A stretch of 32,285 bases of DNA from an uncultured Porphyromonadaceae bacterium (GCA_900542765.1 UQOX01000027.1:1-32285); one strand, 5' to 3'; shown: positions 1 to 8,458, numbered from the stretch's first letter. Program-made: numbers and translations. Notes: generated by a model from the letters alone, not told the origin.

Positions 1-357
1 GTGTGTCACCCTGCGGGAGAAGATATAGAGGGCGATGAGGATACCGATGGTTCCTCCGTGGCTGGCCAGCCCGCCTTCCCATATTTTGAGAATGTCGAGC
101 GGGTGTGCCGAGTAGTACTCCCAACCGTAGAAGATGCAGTGCCCCAACCGGGCACCGACAATGGTGGCCACGATGGTGTAGATAAAAGCCTTGTCGCACC
201 ACCCTGCCGGGGCATTGTCGTGCTTGTAGATGCGTTCTTCGATGGCGTAACCCACCAGGAATCCGATGGCGAAGAACAGGCCGTACCAGCGCACTTCGCG
301 TCCGAAGATGGAGAATATCGCCGGGTCGGCCGTCCAGGTTATGGCGTCAATCAACAT
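1..357 (-). CDS. lgt: Prolipoprotein diacylglyceryl transferase, N-terminal 119 residues (cut by window edge)
   Basis: Lgt moves the diacylglyceryl group of phosphatidylglycerol onto the lipobox cysteine of prolipoproteins. It is an inner-membrane enzyme and the first step of lipoprotein maturation. The visible part starts MLIDAITWTADPAIF at the ATG at 355-357 and stays open to position 1, exactly 119 codons. It contains the family hallmarks RWYGLFFAIGF (first membrane segment, with the conserved Tyr) near residues 25-35 and GGLASHGGTIGIL near residues 99-111, which matches the conserved His-Gly-Gly loop. The C-terminal half, including the rest of the active site, lies outside the window. The gene begins 15 bp after the stop of the meso-DAP dehydrogenase gene on the same strand, so the two are probably co-transcribed. 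The open frame on the opposite strand here is a shadow. Confidence 0.93.
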   Translation of the reverse strand, partial: MLIDAITWTADPAIFSIFGREVRWYGLFFAIGFLVGYAIEERIYKHDNAPAGWCDKAFIYTIVATIVGARLGHCIFYGWEYYSAHPLDILKIWEGGLASHGGTIGILIALYIFSRRVTH

Positions 358-372
358 GATGCAAGCTGTCGG

Positions 373-1269
373 TTAAACCAGGTGTTTGATGAGGTCTTCA
401 CGCTCTCCGTAGAGCATGTCGATGACGGGAATCTCTATCATCGTGTAGCAGCCCGGTTGTTGGCGGAACGACGCACGGGCCACGCCCACCAATATCTGAG
501 CCGTGAGGGCGGGGTTGTTGATTTTCATGTTAAATTCCAAAATCTGGTTTTGGGTTTTGCCCGAGACGCCTTTGCGTATCATGTGCACGCCGTGACCCAT
601 GTCGAGCAGGTCATTGACGCACTCGACTTGCATCACATGCGTCTCGTCGTTGACAAAGTAGGGGTCGGTTTTGATGGCTTGTGCCACTTCTTCAAATTTA
701 TAGCCCTCTTTCAATTCGATATATACCATGCGGCGGTGGATACCCGTGCCGAGGGGAATGGTCATGGAGAGGGCGGCTTTTACCCCTTCAACGGCTTTTA
801 CGGCGACGGTGTGACCCATGCTCATGCCCGGGCCGAAGTTGGTGTAGGTAACCCCTTTGGGAGCTGCGGCCTGCATGAGGGTGCGCACAATCGAGTCGCT
901 CCCCGGATCCCACCCGGCGGCCGTGATGGCTACGGTGTCGTGCTTTTTGCAGATGGCGTCAAGTCGGCTGCGCAGACCGGCGATTTGCGTGTGTATGTCG
1001 AAGCTGTCGACCGTGTGAATGCCGCGGGCAAGAATCTTTTCGGCATACTCTTCGACTTTGCGGGTGGGGGTGCACAGCACGGCGACGTCGATATCTTGCA
1101 GTGCTTCGATGTCCGAAACGACAGGATAGGATTTCAATTCGTCGGGTACGTTGGAGGCGTCTCGGCGCACGATGCCGGCGATTTCAAAGTCGGGGGCGGC
1201 TTGCAAGGCGTCGAGGACATACTTTCCGATATTGCCATAACCTACGATGGCAGCTCTCATTCTTTTCAT
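373..1269 (-). CDS. ddh: meso-Diaminopimelate D-dehydrogenase
   Basis: This enzyme is NADP-dependent and makes meso-2,6-diaminopimelate in one step from tetrahydrodipicolinate, ammonia and NADPH. It supplies cross-linking residues for peptidoglycan and the precursor of lysine, in the cytoplasm. The 298-residue product has the usual family length. An N-terminal Rossmann segment GYGNIGKYVLDAL is at residues 10-22. The family segments CTPTRKVEEYA, DSFDIHTQIAGLR, AGWDPGSDSIVRTLM and GPGMSMGHTVAVKA follow in the expected order. A second in-frame ATG three codons downstream (MRAAIVGYGN) could be the true start. A TACCTTTG box on the minus strand at 1320-1327 lies about 50 bp upstream. lgt follows after 15 bp, so both genes of this unit serve the cell envelope. 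Confidence 0.95.
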   Translation of the reverse strand: MKRMRAAIVGYGNIGKYVLDALQAAPDFEIAGIVRRDASNVPDELKSYPVVSDIEALQDIDVAVLCTPTRKVEEYAEKILARGIHTVDSFDIHTQIAGLRSRLDAICKKHDTVAITAAGWDPGSDSIVRTLMQAAAPKGVTYTNFGPGMSMGHTVAVKAVEGVKAALSMTIPLGTGIHRRMVYIELKEGYKFEEVAQAIKTDPYFVNDETHVMQVECVNDLLDMGHGVHMIRKGVSGKTQNQILEFNMKINNPALTAQILVGVARASFRQQPGCYTMIEIPVIDMLYGEREDLIKHLV

Positions 1270-1319
1270 TTTGTTATACTTTTATCGTTAATAGATTAAA
1301 AATGTCTTCATTTTTGCCA

Positions 1320-1327
1320 CAAAGGTA
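1320..1327 (-). promoter_or_regulatory. Bacteroidota -7 promoter box for ddh-lgt
   Basis: The minus strand reads TACCTTTG, a full match to TAnnTTTG. No clear TTTG is seen 19-20 bp upstream. It lies back to back with the yjbQ promoter, so the 136 bp between the two genes hold divergent promoters. Confidence 0.6.
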
Positions 1328-1352
1328 GCATTTTTTATTTGTATGAAGACTA

Positions 1353-1383
1353 TTTCGATACTAAAAACTTATTTATATCTTTG
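1353..1383 (+). promoter_or_regulatory. Promoter of the YjbQ-family gene
   Basis: The -7 box TATCTTTG (1376-1383) fits TAnnTTTG. A TTTC at 1353-1356, 19 bp upstream, is a three-of-four match to the -33 TTTG. The implied transcription start near 1390 excludes the upstream ATG at 1343 and supports the ATG at 1406. Confidence 0.65.
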
Positions 1384-1405
1384 TGAAAACATAAAACATG
1401 CAAGC

Positions 1406-1816
1406 ATGATACGCCAGCATCTCATCGTCCTCCCGGCTCGTTGTCGGGGGTACCATCTGATTACCTCTTCTATATCGAAGGCTTTGGGCGAATTGCCCGA
1501 GGCCGGATTGCTCCATCTTTTCATTCAGCACACTTCGGCGGCACTGACTATAAACGAAAATGCCGACCCTTCGGTGCGGACCGATTTCGAGTCGGCCCTG
1601 AATCGCCTTGTGCCCGAGGGAGAAGCCTATTACACCCACACGCTCGAAGGGTGTGATGACATGCCGGCCCATATCAAGTGCTCGCTTATCGGGCCGTCGC
1701 TGACGATACCTGTGCGTGACGGCCGGTTGGCCCTTGGAACGTGGCAGGGCATTTACCTGTGTGAGTTCCGCGACTATGGCGGCGACCGGCGTATATTGGC
1801 TACCTTGTATTATTGA
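1406..1816 (+). CDS. yjbQ: YjbQ family protein (UPF0047, secondary thiamine-phosphate synthase enzyme)
   Basis: A small cytoplasmic protein of the widely conserved YjbQ/UPF0047 family. The E. coli member has weak thiamine-phosphate synthase activity, but its main role is not settled. With the start at 1406 the product has 136 residues, close to the usual 130-140. Family motifs are clear: HTSAALTINENADPSVRTD near residues 41-59 and the stretch HTLEGCDDMPAHIKCSLIG, then the terminal GTWQGIYLCEFRDYGG. An in-frame ATG at 1343 would add 21 residues not typical of the family and lies upstream of the promoter's -7 box, so it is rejected. The stop codon overlaps the end of the convergent kinase-like gene by 7 bp. 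Confidence 0.88.
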   Translation: MIRQHLIVLPARCRGYHLITSSISKALGELPEAGLLHLFIQHTSAALTINENADPSVRTDFESALNRLVPEGEAYYTHTLEGCDDMPAHIKCSLIGPSLTIPVRDGRLALGTWQGIYLCEFRDYGGDRRILATLYY

Positions 1817-2451
1817 CGAGGCAGAAGGACGCCATACCTGTCGATAAGGGAGAGGCGTTTCTCGACAAACTCTTTTATCATGCGGGCGGTATCTTCGGTT
1901 CCCAAGAGCGAAGAGTCGACCGAGAGATTGTATGACGAAGCTACGCCCCATTCCTTGTCGGAGTAGAAGTTATAGTAGCTGGCACGTCGTTTGTCGGTCT
2001 TGTTTGCCTTTTCTATCGCCTCTTTTTCCGATAACGCTTCATGTTTTTGAATGCGGGCCACGCGGTCGCTCATGGAGGCGTGTATAAAAATCGAAATGCA
2101 ACGCGGGTTTTCCCTCAGAATGTAATCGGCGCACCGACCCACGATGACGCACGAGTGCTTGCGGGCAATGTTTTGTATCACATCGGCCTGCAACTTGAAA
2201 ATGGTCTCGTTGCATAGCGTGTTCCCGTAATTGAATGATGAGAGTCCCAACATGGCATGGTAGAAGCCTGTCGGCGTCGTCTCGTCGGCTTTCTCGAAGT
2301 AGTGCGTGTCGATGCCGCTCTCTCGGGCGGCTTCCTGCATCAACTCCTTGTCGTAGTAACCGATGTTCATCATGCGGGAAAGGAGCCGTCCTATCTCCCG
2401 GCCTCCGCTGCCGAACTGCCGGCCGATGGTTATGATAAAGTTCTCGTTCAT
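1810..2451 (-). CDS. Cytidylate kinase-like family protein
   Basis: Predicted P-loop nucleotide kinase of the cytidylate-kinase-like family, common in Bacteroidales and clostridia and usually a different gene from the housekeeping cmk. From the ATG at 2451 it has 213 residues. The nucleotide-binding loop is GRQFGSGGREIGRLL at residues 10-24, where the usual Lys of a Walker A motif is not in its standard place. Also visible are YYDKELMQEAARESG, the segment CVIVGRCADYIL, and a lid-like arginine-rich stretch KTDKRRASYY. Substrate is not established. An in-frame ATG at 2475 would add eight residues but lies inside the -7 box, which decides the start. The gene converges on yjbQ with a 7-bp overlap. 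Confidence 0.82.
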   Translation of the reverse strand: MNENFIITIGRQFGSGGREIGRLLSRMMNIGYYDKELMQEAARESGIDTHYFEKADETTPTGFYHAMLGLSSFNYGNTLCNETIFKLQADVIQNIARKHSCVIVGRCADYILRENPRCISIFIHASMSDRVARIQKHEALSEKEAIEKANKTDKRRASYYNFYSDKEWGVASSYNLSVDSSLLGTEDTARMIKEFVEKRLSLIDRYGVLLPRQ

Positions 2452-2474
2452 GGTTATAGCCGTTTTTTCAACCA

Positions 2475-2482
2475 CAAATATA
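2475..2482 (-). promoter_or_regulatory. -7 promoter box of the cytidylate-kinase-like gene
   Basis: The minus strand reads TATATTTG, a full TAnnTTTG match. It sits about 24 bp before the chosen ATG (2451) and overlaps the alternative upstream ATG. Confidence 0.6.
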
Positions 2483-2573
2483 CGACCTTTCTCTGTAAGC
2501 CGGTAGAGGTGAACGGGTAAAAAACAGAAAAGAGATATTAAAAATCTTGTCGTTACCCGCTCTTGACCCGATA

Positions 2574-2604
2574 GGGGGAATCTGTTTCCGCTGTCCGTTC
2601 CCCC
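2574..2604. repeat. Inverted repeat between divergent promoters
   Basis: GGGGGAA at 2574-2580 and TTCCCCC at 2598-2604 form a perfect 7-bp inverted repeat with a 17-bp spacer. It lies between the kinase-like gene and the TPR gene, about 50 bp upstream of the TPR gene's -7 box. It could be an operator or a hairpin. Nothing else is seen in this 235-bp gap except the two promoters. Confidence 0.35.
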
Positions 2605-2651
2605 AAAGCCATAAAAACTGTTATTCTCTGATTGTTTTGTCGGAAATTATG

Positions 2652-2659
2652 TACATTTG
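2652..2659 (+). promoter_or_regulatory. -7 promoter box of the TPR gene
   Basis: TACATTTG matches TAnnTTTG. An ATTG lies 17 bp upstream, slightly closer than the usual 19-20 bp. The predicted start near 2666 leaves a leader of about 45 nt. Confidence 0.55.
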
Positions 2660-2710
2660 TGCCTTATTGCGATGAAATGTTGCAATATGATATAAAACAG
2701 CCCCAAAATC

Positions 2711-4783
2711 ATGCGCCGATTCATACTTTTGCTTTTGTTGTTCATGTCAGCTTTCCGGCCGACTGTGGCGCAGCTCAATACCGAGCGTATTACCTACATC
2801 GGGCGCAATGCACTCTATTTCGAAGATTATGTGCTGGCCATTCAATATTTCAACCGCGTCATACAGGTGAAACCCTATTTGGCCGAACCCTATTTCTACC
2901 GTTCGGTCGCCAAGCTGAGCCTCGAAGATTTCAGGGGTGCCGAAGAAGATGCCACCGAAGCCATCGAGCGGAATCCGTTCATTGTCGATGCCTACCAGGT
3001 GCGCGGTATCGCCCGGCAGAACAGCGGCGATTACCAGGGAGCCATAGCCGATTATGAAGCGGGTTTGCGCTATGCGCCCGAAAACCGGCAGATGCTGCTC
3101 AATAAGGCCATCGCCGAGGTGCAGTCGGAGCAATATGCCCGGGCCGACAGCTCTTTCGCCCGCCTCATCGCGCTGCACCCGTCTTATTATAACGCCTATG
3201 TGAGCCGGGGACAGTACCATATCCTGCGGGGCGATACGCTGGCCGCCCTGACCGACCTCGACAAGGCCATCGGGGTCGACAAGAACCGGGCGCAAGCCTA
3301 TGCCCAACGCGGAGTGCTCACGGCACTCTATCGCAACGATTACGATGCGGCACTGGCCGACATCGACCGTGCGTTGCGCCTCGAACCCAACACCCCCTCG
3401 CACTATATCAACCGGGCACTCATACGTTATTACCGCGAGGATTTGCGCGGTGCCATGGACGATTACGACAAGGTCATTTCGCTCGACCCGACCAATCTCA
3501 TTGCCCGTTACAACCGGGGACTGCTCTCGTTGACGGTCGGTGCCAAGAACGATGCCCTTTCCGATTTTAATTATTACCTCCAACGGGAACCCGACAACCT
3601 TATGGCTCGTTACAATCGCGCCATTCTTCTGAGCGACTTGGGCGAATATCGCGCGGCGGTCGGTGATTTCGATGCCGTGCTCGAAGCCTATCCCGATTTT
3701 TACCAGGGATTCTATGCCCGTTCCGAGGCCAAAAGGCTGTCGGGCGACGCGTCGGGCGGGAAAAAAGATTACGACCACGCCATGGCTCTCTATGAAGCGT
3801 CGAAAAAATCGGGCGTGGCCGTCACGGATACGACAAAGGCCAGCCAAAACGATGCCGACGGAAAAGTGCGTAAGGAGTCGGACCGCAACATCAACAAGTT
3901 CGACCGCCTTTTGGTGGCCGACAACACCGCCGGCGTAGAGCAAGAGTATGCCAGCCACATTCGCGGCCGCATACAAGACCGCATGCAGAAAGTCGAAATT
4001 TCTCCCCAGTTTACGCTCACCTATTATGAGAAGAACGACGGCGTTCGACGCAACGTCGCCTATGTGCCCGAGTTGGCCGAGCTCAACCGCTCCCGTCTTT
4101 TTGCCAAACGGTTGCTTCTCTCCAATGCCTCACAGCCGCTCGATTCCTTGCAAGCCGCTTCGCACTTTACGTCGGTGGCCGACTATTCGCGTCTCATCGC
4201 CATCAATCCGTCCAATCCCGTGCCCTTCTTCGGACGGGCCATCGACTTCATGCTCCTGCAAGACTTCGACAATGCCTTGGCCGACCTTGACCGCGTGGTG
4301 GCGTTGAGTCCCGATTTCATGTTTGCCTATTTCCTGCGTGCCTACGTCCGTTGCAAGCAGATTGATTACCAGCTTTCGACGACCACGACCGAGACCATCG
4401 GTTCCTATTCCATCTCATCGACCCCCGGTGTCGTCACCCAACCGAGCAAGCTCGCCGACCTCGGCCTCGTGCGGGAGCCCTCCACGGTCGAGTATGAAAT
4501 GGTCCTGCACGACTACGACATGGCCATAGCTCTGGCACCCCGCTTTGCCTATACCTACTATAACCGGGCCAATGTGCGGTGCGGCCGTCAAGACTTCAAG
4601 GCCGCCCTTGCCGATTACACGGCCGCCATAGAGCGCAATCCCGATTTTGCCGAGGCATATTATAACCGGGGGCTTGTCTATATCTATCTCGGTCAGAACG
4701 AAGAGGGGATTGCCGACCTCAGCAAGGCCGGCGAGTTGGGCATCGTTGCCGCTTACAACGTCATCAAGCGGCTTAGCGATTGA
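2711..4783 (+). CDS. Exported tetratricopeptide repeat protein
   Basis: A 690-residue protein of TPR repeats with a signal peptide: MRRFILLLLLFMSAF, then a cleavage region ending TVAQ near residue 21. About nine TPR units fill residues 30-355. Typical units contain YNRAILLSDLGEYRAAVGDFD or YINRALIRYYREDLRGAMDDYD. A charged, non-repeat linker follows at residues 360-490 (DTTKASQNDADGKVRKESD). At least four more units fill residues 495-690, ending in YYNRGLVYIYLGQNEEGIADL. TPR arrays bind other proteins, so a periplasmic scaffold role is likely, but the partner is unknown. It stands alone with its own promoter. No catalytic domain is seen. Confidence 0.85.
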   Translation: MRRFILLLLLFMSAFRPTVAQLNTERITYIGRNALYFEDYVLAIQYFNRVIQVKPYLAEPYFYRSVAKLSLEDFRGAEEDATEAIERNPFIVDAYQVRGIARQNSGDYQGAIADYEAGLRYAPENRQMLLNKAIAEVQSEQYARADSSFARLIALHPSYYNAYVSRGQYHILRGDTLAALTDLDKAIGVDKNRAQAYAQRGVLTALYRNDYDAALADIDRALRLEPNTPSHYINRALIRYYREDLRGAMDDYDKVISLDPTNLIARYNRGLLSLTVGAKNDALSDFNYYLQREPDNLMARYNRAILLSDLGEYRAAVGDFDAVLEAYPDFYQGFYARSEAKRLSGDASGGKKDYDHAMALYEASKKSGVAVTDTTKASQNDADGKVRKESDRNINKFDRLLVADNTAGVEQEYASHIRGRIQDRMQKVEISPQFTLTYYEKNDGVRRNVAYVPELAELNRSRLFAKRLLLSNASQPLDSLQAASHFTSVADYSRLIAINPSNPVPFFGRAIDFMLLQDFDNALADLDRVVALSPDFMFAYFLRAYVRCKQIDYQLSTTTTETIGSYSISSTPGVVTQPSKLADLGLVREPSTVEYEMVLHDYDMAIALAPRFAYTYYNRANVRCGRQDFKAALADYTAAIERNPDFAEAYYNRGLVYIYLGQNEEGIADLSKAGELGIVAAYNVIKRLSD

Positions 4784-4948
4784 ACCTTCCCGCTGGGGTG
4801 AGACCCGGTGGCCGGCGCCGGGAGGGCAGGAGAATGTCCCGTTCCCGGGAGGCCGACGCGAGGCGCGTTTCCCTTGTCGCTGGAAGTCCCGTCATGCACT
4901 TATTCCCTCATGCTCAAAAAGAAATCGTGAAAAATAATGTCATATTGG
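4784..4948 (+). other. Gap after the TPR gene with a GC-rich hairpin
   Basis: CCCGGTG (4804-4810) can pair with CGCCGGG (4816-4822), including one G-U pair. No T-run follows, so it is a weak candidate for the end of the TPR transcript. No gene is supported here. Confidence 0.3.
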
Positions 4949-4980
4949 TTTGTCTGAATTGTAAAATATCCCTACTTTTG
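4949..4980 (+). promoter_or_regulatory. Promoter of the thrS-infC-rpmI-rplT operon
   Basis: TTTG at 4949-4952, a 20-bp spacer and TACTTTTG at 4973-4980 match both boxes of the Bacteroidota consensus exactly. The predicted start near 4987 leaves a leader of about 130 nt before thrS. Confidence 0.85.
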
Positions 4981-4985
4981 TACGC

Positions 4986-5116
4986 TTGAAAAGTACGCTT
5001 TTCCCTCGTGAGGAGATCCGCCACGAGGAAATGCGTGCGTTTCACCCGGAAAAAATCAATAACGACCATCGCCGGGCTCCCTCGTAAAGAGTCGCGGTGA
5101 AGAAAGATGTAAGATT
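4986..5116 (+). promoter_or_regulatory. Structured 5' leader of thrS with alternative pairings
   Basis: The leader starts with two adjacent hairpins. GAAAAG (4988-4993) pairs with CTTTTC (4998-5003) around a TACG loop. CCTCGTG (5004-5010) pairs with CACGAGG (5022-5028). A third candidate pairs CCCGG (5045-5049) with CCGGG (5072-5076). The arm ACGAGG (5023-5028) can pair instead with CCTCGT at 5080-5085, so two folds exclude each other. No T-run follows, so control of translation is likelier than termination. The ligand or protein is unknown; autorepression by ThrRS is one possibility known from E. coli. Confidence 0.5.
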
Positions 5117-7057
5117 ATGATAAAAATTACTTTCCCCGATAACTCGGTGAAGGAATTTGCTGCCGGAACCACCCCGCTGCAAATCGCCGAGAGTATCAGT
5201 CAACGGTTGGCACAAGACGTGTTGGCCGCCAAAGTCAATGAACAAGAATGGGACCTCACTCGCCCCATCGAGGGTGATGCTACCATACAATTATACAAGT
5301 GGGACGATCCCGAGGGCAAACACGCTTTCTGGCACAGCTCGGCACACCTCATGGCCGAAGCCTTGCAGGAGCTCTACCCCGGCATCAAGTTCGGTATCGG
5401 TCCGGCCATCGAGAACGGATTCTATTACGATGTCGACCCGGGAGAGACCCCCATTAAAGAAGGCGACTTTGCCGCCATCGAGGCCAAGATGATGGAACTG
5501 GCCGCCCGCAAGGAAGAAATCGTGCGCAAGAACATCTCCAAGGCCGATGCCCTTAAAATGTTTGGCGATCGGGGCGAAGAGTATAAGGTAGAGCTCATCA
5601 GTGAGCTCGAAGACGGCACCATCTCTACCTATACGCAAGGTGCCTTTACCGACCTCTGCCGTGGCCCGCACCTCCCCAATACGGCACCCATCAAGGCCGT
5701 TAAGATACTCTCACTGGCCGGCGCATACTGGCGTGGCGACGAGAAACGTCACCAGCTCACCCGTCTCTACGGTATCACGTTCCCCAAGAAAAAAATGCTC
5801 GATGAGTACCTGACGTTACTCGAAGAGGCCAAGAAACGTGACCACCGCAAGATAGGCAAGGAGATGGAGCTCTTCATGTTCTCCGACACCGTAGGAAAAG
5901 GTCTCCCCTTGTGGTTGCCCAAAGGCACCGAGTTGCGTCTGCGTCTGCAATCGTTCCTCCGTCGCATACAGGCCCGCTATGATTACCAAGAGGTTATCAC
6001 TCCGCCCATCGGCAACAAGCTCCTCTACATCACCTCGGGTCACTATGCCAAGTATGGCAAGGATTCGTTCCAGCCCATACACACCCCCGAGGAGGGCGAA
6101 GAGTACTTCCTCAAACCCATGAACTGCCCGCACCACTGCATGATATACAAGAACTCACCCCGTTCCTACAAGGACCTGCCTCTGCGCTTGGCCGAGTTCG
6201 GAACCGTGTGCCGGTATGAGCAGAGCGGTGAGTTGCACGGCCTTACCCGTGTGCGCAGTTTCACGCAGGACGATGCCCACATCTTCTGCCGCCCCGACCA
6301 GGTAAAAGACGAATTCCTGCGCGTGATGGATATCATCTCCATCGTCTTCCGTTCGATGAACTTCCAAAACTTCGAAGCCCAGATTTCGTTGCGCGACAAA
6401 GTCAACCGTGAAAAATACATCGGAAGCGAAGAAAACTGGGAAAAAGCCGAGCAGGCCATCATCGAAGCCTGTGAGGAGAAGGGGCTCAAAGCCAAAATCG
6501 AATACGGCGAAGCCGCCTTCTACGGCCCGAAACTCGACTTCATGGTCAAAGATGCCATCGGCCGCCGCTGGCAGTTGGGAACCATTCAGGTCGACTACAA
6601 CCTGCCCGAACGTTTTGAACTCGAATACACCGGCAGCGACAACCAGAAACACCGTCCCGTGATGATTCACCGAGCTCCCTTCGGCTCGATGGAGCGTTTC
6701 GTGGCCGTGCTCATCGAGCACACCGCCGGCAAGTTCCCCTTGTGGCTCACCCCCGAGCAGGTGGTGGTCATGCCCATCAGCGAGAAATTCAACGACTATG
6801 CCGCCAAAGTGGCACACGAGCTCAAACAGAAAGATATACGCGCCGTCGTCGATGACCGCAACGAGAAAATCGGCCGCAAAATTCGCGACAACGAGTTGAA
6901 AAAAATACCCTATATGCTCATCGTTGGAGAGAAAGAAGCAGAAAATGATGAAGTTTCTGTAAGAAAACAGGGCGAAGGTGATAAAGGTATTATGAAAATT
7001 ACTACCTTTGCCGAAATTCTCACCAAAGAGGTCGAGGATATGATAAACCAATGGTAA
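5117..7057 (+). CDS. thrS: Threonyl-tRNA synthetase
   Basis: Class II synthetase that charges tRNA-Thr using ATP. The 646-residue length is standard. A TGS domain fills residues 1-60. The editing domain carries the HSSAH motif (residues 74-78) and the CRGPH motif (near residue 180), which together clear mischarged Ser-tRNA. The catalytic core has the zinc-ligand segment MNCPHHC near residue 335, motif 2 around [11 protein letters not shown], and motif 3 around [18 protein letters not shown]. An anticodon-binding domain follows from [17 protein letters not shown] to the end. It leads the translation operon: infC starts 4 bp after its stop. A structured leader precedes it. Confidence 0.98.
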   Translation: MIKITFPDNSVKEFAAGTTPLQIAESISQRLAQDVLAAKVNEQEWDLTRPIEGDATIQLYKWDDPEGKHAFWHSSAHLMAEALQELYPGIKFGIGPAIENGFYYDVDPGETPIKEGDFAAIEAKMMELAARKEEIVRKNISKADALKMFGDRGEEYKVELISELEDGTISTYTQGAFTDLCRGPHLPNTAPIKAVKILSLAGAYWRGDEKRHQLTRLYGITFPKKKMLDEYLTLLEEAKKRDHRKIGKEMELFMFSDTVGKGLPLWLPKGTELRLRLQSFLRRIQARYDYQEVITPPIGNKLLYITSGHYAKYGKDSFQPIHTPEEGEEYFLKPMNCPHHCMIYKNSPRSYKDLPLRLAEFGTVCRYEQSGELHGLTRVRSFTQDDAHIFCRPDQVKDEFLRVMDIISIVFRSMNFQNFEAQISLRDKVNREKYIGSEENWEKAEQAIIEACEEKGLKAKIEYGEAAFYGPKLDFMVKDAIGRRWQLGTIQVDYNLPERFELEYTGSDNQKHRPVMIHRAPFGSMERFVAVLIEHTAGKFPLWLTPEQVVVMPISEKFNDYAAKVAHELKQKDIRAVVDDRNEKIGRKIRDNELKKIPYMLIVGEKEAENDEVSVRKQGEGDKGIMKITTFAEILTKEVEDMINQW

Positions 7058-7061
7058 TTGA

Positions 7062-7631
7062 ATGGAGAAAAACAACGAAGTAGGGAATAATAACAAGCGA
7101 AACGTTCCCCCCAAAAAAGACGGTGTAAACCAGTATTCTATCAACGAAAGAATACGGGCGCGTGAAGTCCGCCTTGTCGGAGAAAATGTCGAACAGGGAG
7201 TTTATTCCACACACGACGCTCTGCGCATTGCCGAAGAACAAGGTCTCGACCTGGTCGAGATTTCTCCCAATGCCGTCCCCCCGGTTTGCCGGGTCATTGA
7301 TTACCAGAAGTTTCTCTATCAGCAGAAGAAACGACTGAAAGAGCAGAAGGCCAAATCGACGAAAGTCGTTGTCAAGGAAATCCGTTTCGGGCCGCAGACC
7401 GACGACCACGATTACAACTTCAAGCTCAAACACGCCAAAGGCTTCCTCGAAGAAGGCGCCAAGGTAAAGGCTTATGTCTTTTTCAAAGGCCGTTCGATTC
7501 TCTTCAAGGAGCAGGGAGAGGTACTGTTGCTGCGCTTTGCCAATGACCTCGAAGACTACGGAAAAGTGGAGCAGATGCCCCTTCTCGAAGGGAAACGCAT
7601 GATTATCGTGCTTACCCCCAAGAAAAAATAA
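7062..7631 (+). CDS. infC: Translation initiation factor IF-3
   Basis: IF-3 binds the 30S subunit, keeps ribosomal subunits apart and checks start-codon pairing with initiator tRNA. The product has 189 residues. The N-domain begins at [22 protein letters not shown] (residues 25-46), with [19 protein letters not shown] just after. A lysine-rich linker helix ([13 protein letters not shown]) joins it to the C-domain ([21 protein letters not shown] to the terminal KKK). It starts ATG in the usual way for this phylum, whereas many bacteria use AUU for infC autoregulation. The start is 4 bp after thrS, which implies translational coupling. The first 20 residues are polar and variable. Confidence 0.97.
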   Translation: MEKNNEVGNNNKRNVPPKKDGVNQYSINERIRAREVRLVGENVEQGVYSTHDALRIAEEQGLDLVEISPNAVPPVCRVIDYQKFLYQQKKRLKEQKAKSTKVVVKEIRFGPQTDDHDYNFKLKHAKGFLEEGAKVKAYVFFKGRSILFKEQGEVLLLRFANDLEDYGKVEQMPLLEGKRMIIVLTPKKK

Positions 7632-7680
7632 AAAATGAGGAAACTCAGCAACATAAAAAACAAAATTAAAAATTAGCAAA

Positions 7681-7878
7681 ATGCCGAAGATGAAAACTAA
7701 CTCCGGTGCCAAAAAAAGGTTTACCCTTACCGGATCAGGAAAAATCAAAAGAAAACACGCTTTCAAAAGTCACATTCTGACCAAGAAGACCAAGAAACAA
7801 AAAAGAAATTTGACCCATTTCGGTCTCGTTGATCGTGCCGACATGAAGAACGTAAAAGAGTTGCTCTCCCTGAGATAA
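7681..7878 (+). CDS. rpmI: 50S ribosomal protein L35
   Basis: A 65-residue basic protein of the large subunit. The start [20 protein letters not shown] and the segment [17 protein letters not shown] core are those of the bL35 family, at full length. It lies between infC and rplT, as in most bacteria. A small hairpin, TGAG-GAAA-CTCA at 7636-7647, lies in the 49-bp gap before it, followed by an A-rich stretch up to the ATG. Confidence 0.97.
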   Translation: MPKMKTNSGAKKRFTLTGSGKIKRKHAFKSHILTKKTKKQKRNLTHFGLVDRADMKNVKELLSLR

Positions 7879-7943
7879 ACTCCGATACCGAGAAAATTTC
7901 ATTCAGTCTTTAAAAGCGATTTTCCAACAAAGCAGTATTAACC

Positions 7944-7993
7944 GAATGCCTTAGCCCGAAGAGCTTCTCCCTGTCGAGAAGACGCTAACATTC
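7944..7993 (+). promoter_or_regulatory. Long hairpin in the rplT leader, possible L20 autoregulatory site
   Basis: Three nested perfect stems pair in order: GAATG (7944-7948) with CATTC (7989-7993), TTAGC (7951-7955) with GCTAA (7984-7988), and CTTCTC (7964-7969) with GAGAAG (7976-7981). A CC bulge and an asymmetric internal loop separate them, and the apical loop is CCTGTC. It ends 15 nt before the rplT ATG. L20 represses its own operon through rRNA-like leaders in other bacteria, so autoregulation is the natural inference. I do not recognise it as a named leader family. Confidence 0.5.
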
Positions 7994-8008
7994 AAAACAA
8001 CTAAAACT

Positions 8009-8362
8009 ATGCCAAGATCAGTAAATCACGTTGCTTCAAGAGCAAGAAGAAAAAAAATCCTGAAACTTACCCGCGGATATTACGGTGCCCGCAAAAACGT
8101 GTGGACCGTTGCCAAAAATACCTGGGAAAAAGGTCTTACCTATGCTTACCGTGATCGCAAAGCCAAAAAACGCAACTTCCGCGCCCTTTGGATTCAGCGT
8201 ATCAATGCAGCCGCCCGTCTCGAAGGTCTTTCTTATTCGAAACTGATGGGTGCCCTGCACAAAGCCGGAATCGAGATCAACCGCAAAGTTCTTGCCGACC
8301 TGGCCATGAACAATCCCGAAGCATTCCGCGCTATCGTGTTGCAAGCAAAAAATGCCCAATAA
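8009..8362 (+). CDS. rplT: 50S ribosomal protein L20
   Basis: L20 is a primary 23S rRNA-binding protein needed early in large-subunit assembly, and in several bacteria it represses its own operon. The 117-residue product is full length. It opens [19 protein letters not shown], followed by the basic extension [23 protein letters not shown] and the globular part [19 protein letters not shown]. It is the last gene of the thrS operon. A hairpin precedes its start and an intrinsic terminator follows 23 bp after the stop. The 6S-like RNA gene is next. Confidence 0.97.
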   Translation: MPRSVNHVASRARRKKILKLTRGYYGARKNVWTVAKNTWEKGLTYAYRDRKAKKRNFRALWIQRINAAARLEGLSYSKLMGALHKAGIEINRKVLADLAMNNPEAFRAIVLQAKNAQ

Positions 8363-8385
8363 AAGAGCAATTTGCAATAAAAATA

Positions 8386-8417
8386 AGTCCCATCAGTCAA
8401 GGTGGGACTATTTTTTT
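8386..8417 (+). terminator. Terminator of the thrS-infC-rpmI-rplT operon
   Basis: AGTCCCA (8386-8392) pairs with TGGGACT (8403-8409), followed by A and seven T residues to 8417. Confidence 0.85.
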
Positions 8418-8426
8418 GCCATAAAA

Positions 8427-8458
8427 TTTGTTTTTCTCGATTTATTCCTATATATTTG
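8427..8458 (+). promoter_or_regulatory. Promoter of the 6S-like RNA gene
   Basis: TTTG at 8427-8430, a 20-bp spacer and TATATTTG at 8451-8458 match both consensus boxes exactly. The predicted start is near 8465. No protein gene follows, only a structured RNA. Confidence 0.85.

Noticed and set aside
1..1299. Long open frame (432 codons) on the plus strand
   Set aside because: It lies antisense to ddh and lgt, whose products have clear family motifs. The frame is a by-product of GC-rich codon use.
1343..1405. Upstream extension of yjbQ from an ATG at 1343
   Set aside because: The region contains the promoter boxes, and the extra 21 residues are not part of the family.
2747..3976. 409-codon open frame antisense to the TPR gene
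   Set aside because: It mirrors the repetitive TPR coding strand and has no domain, promoter or start signal of its own.
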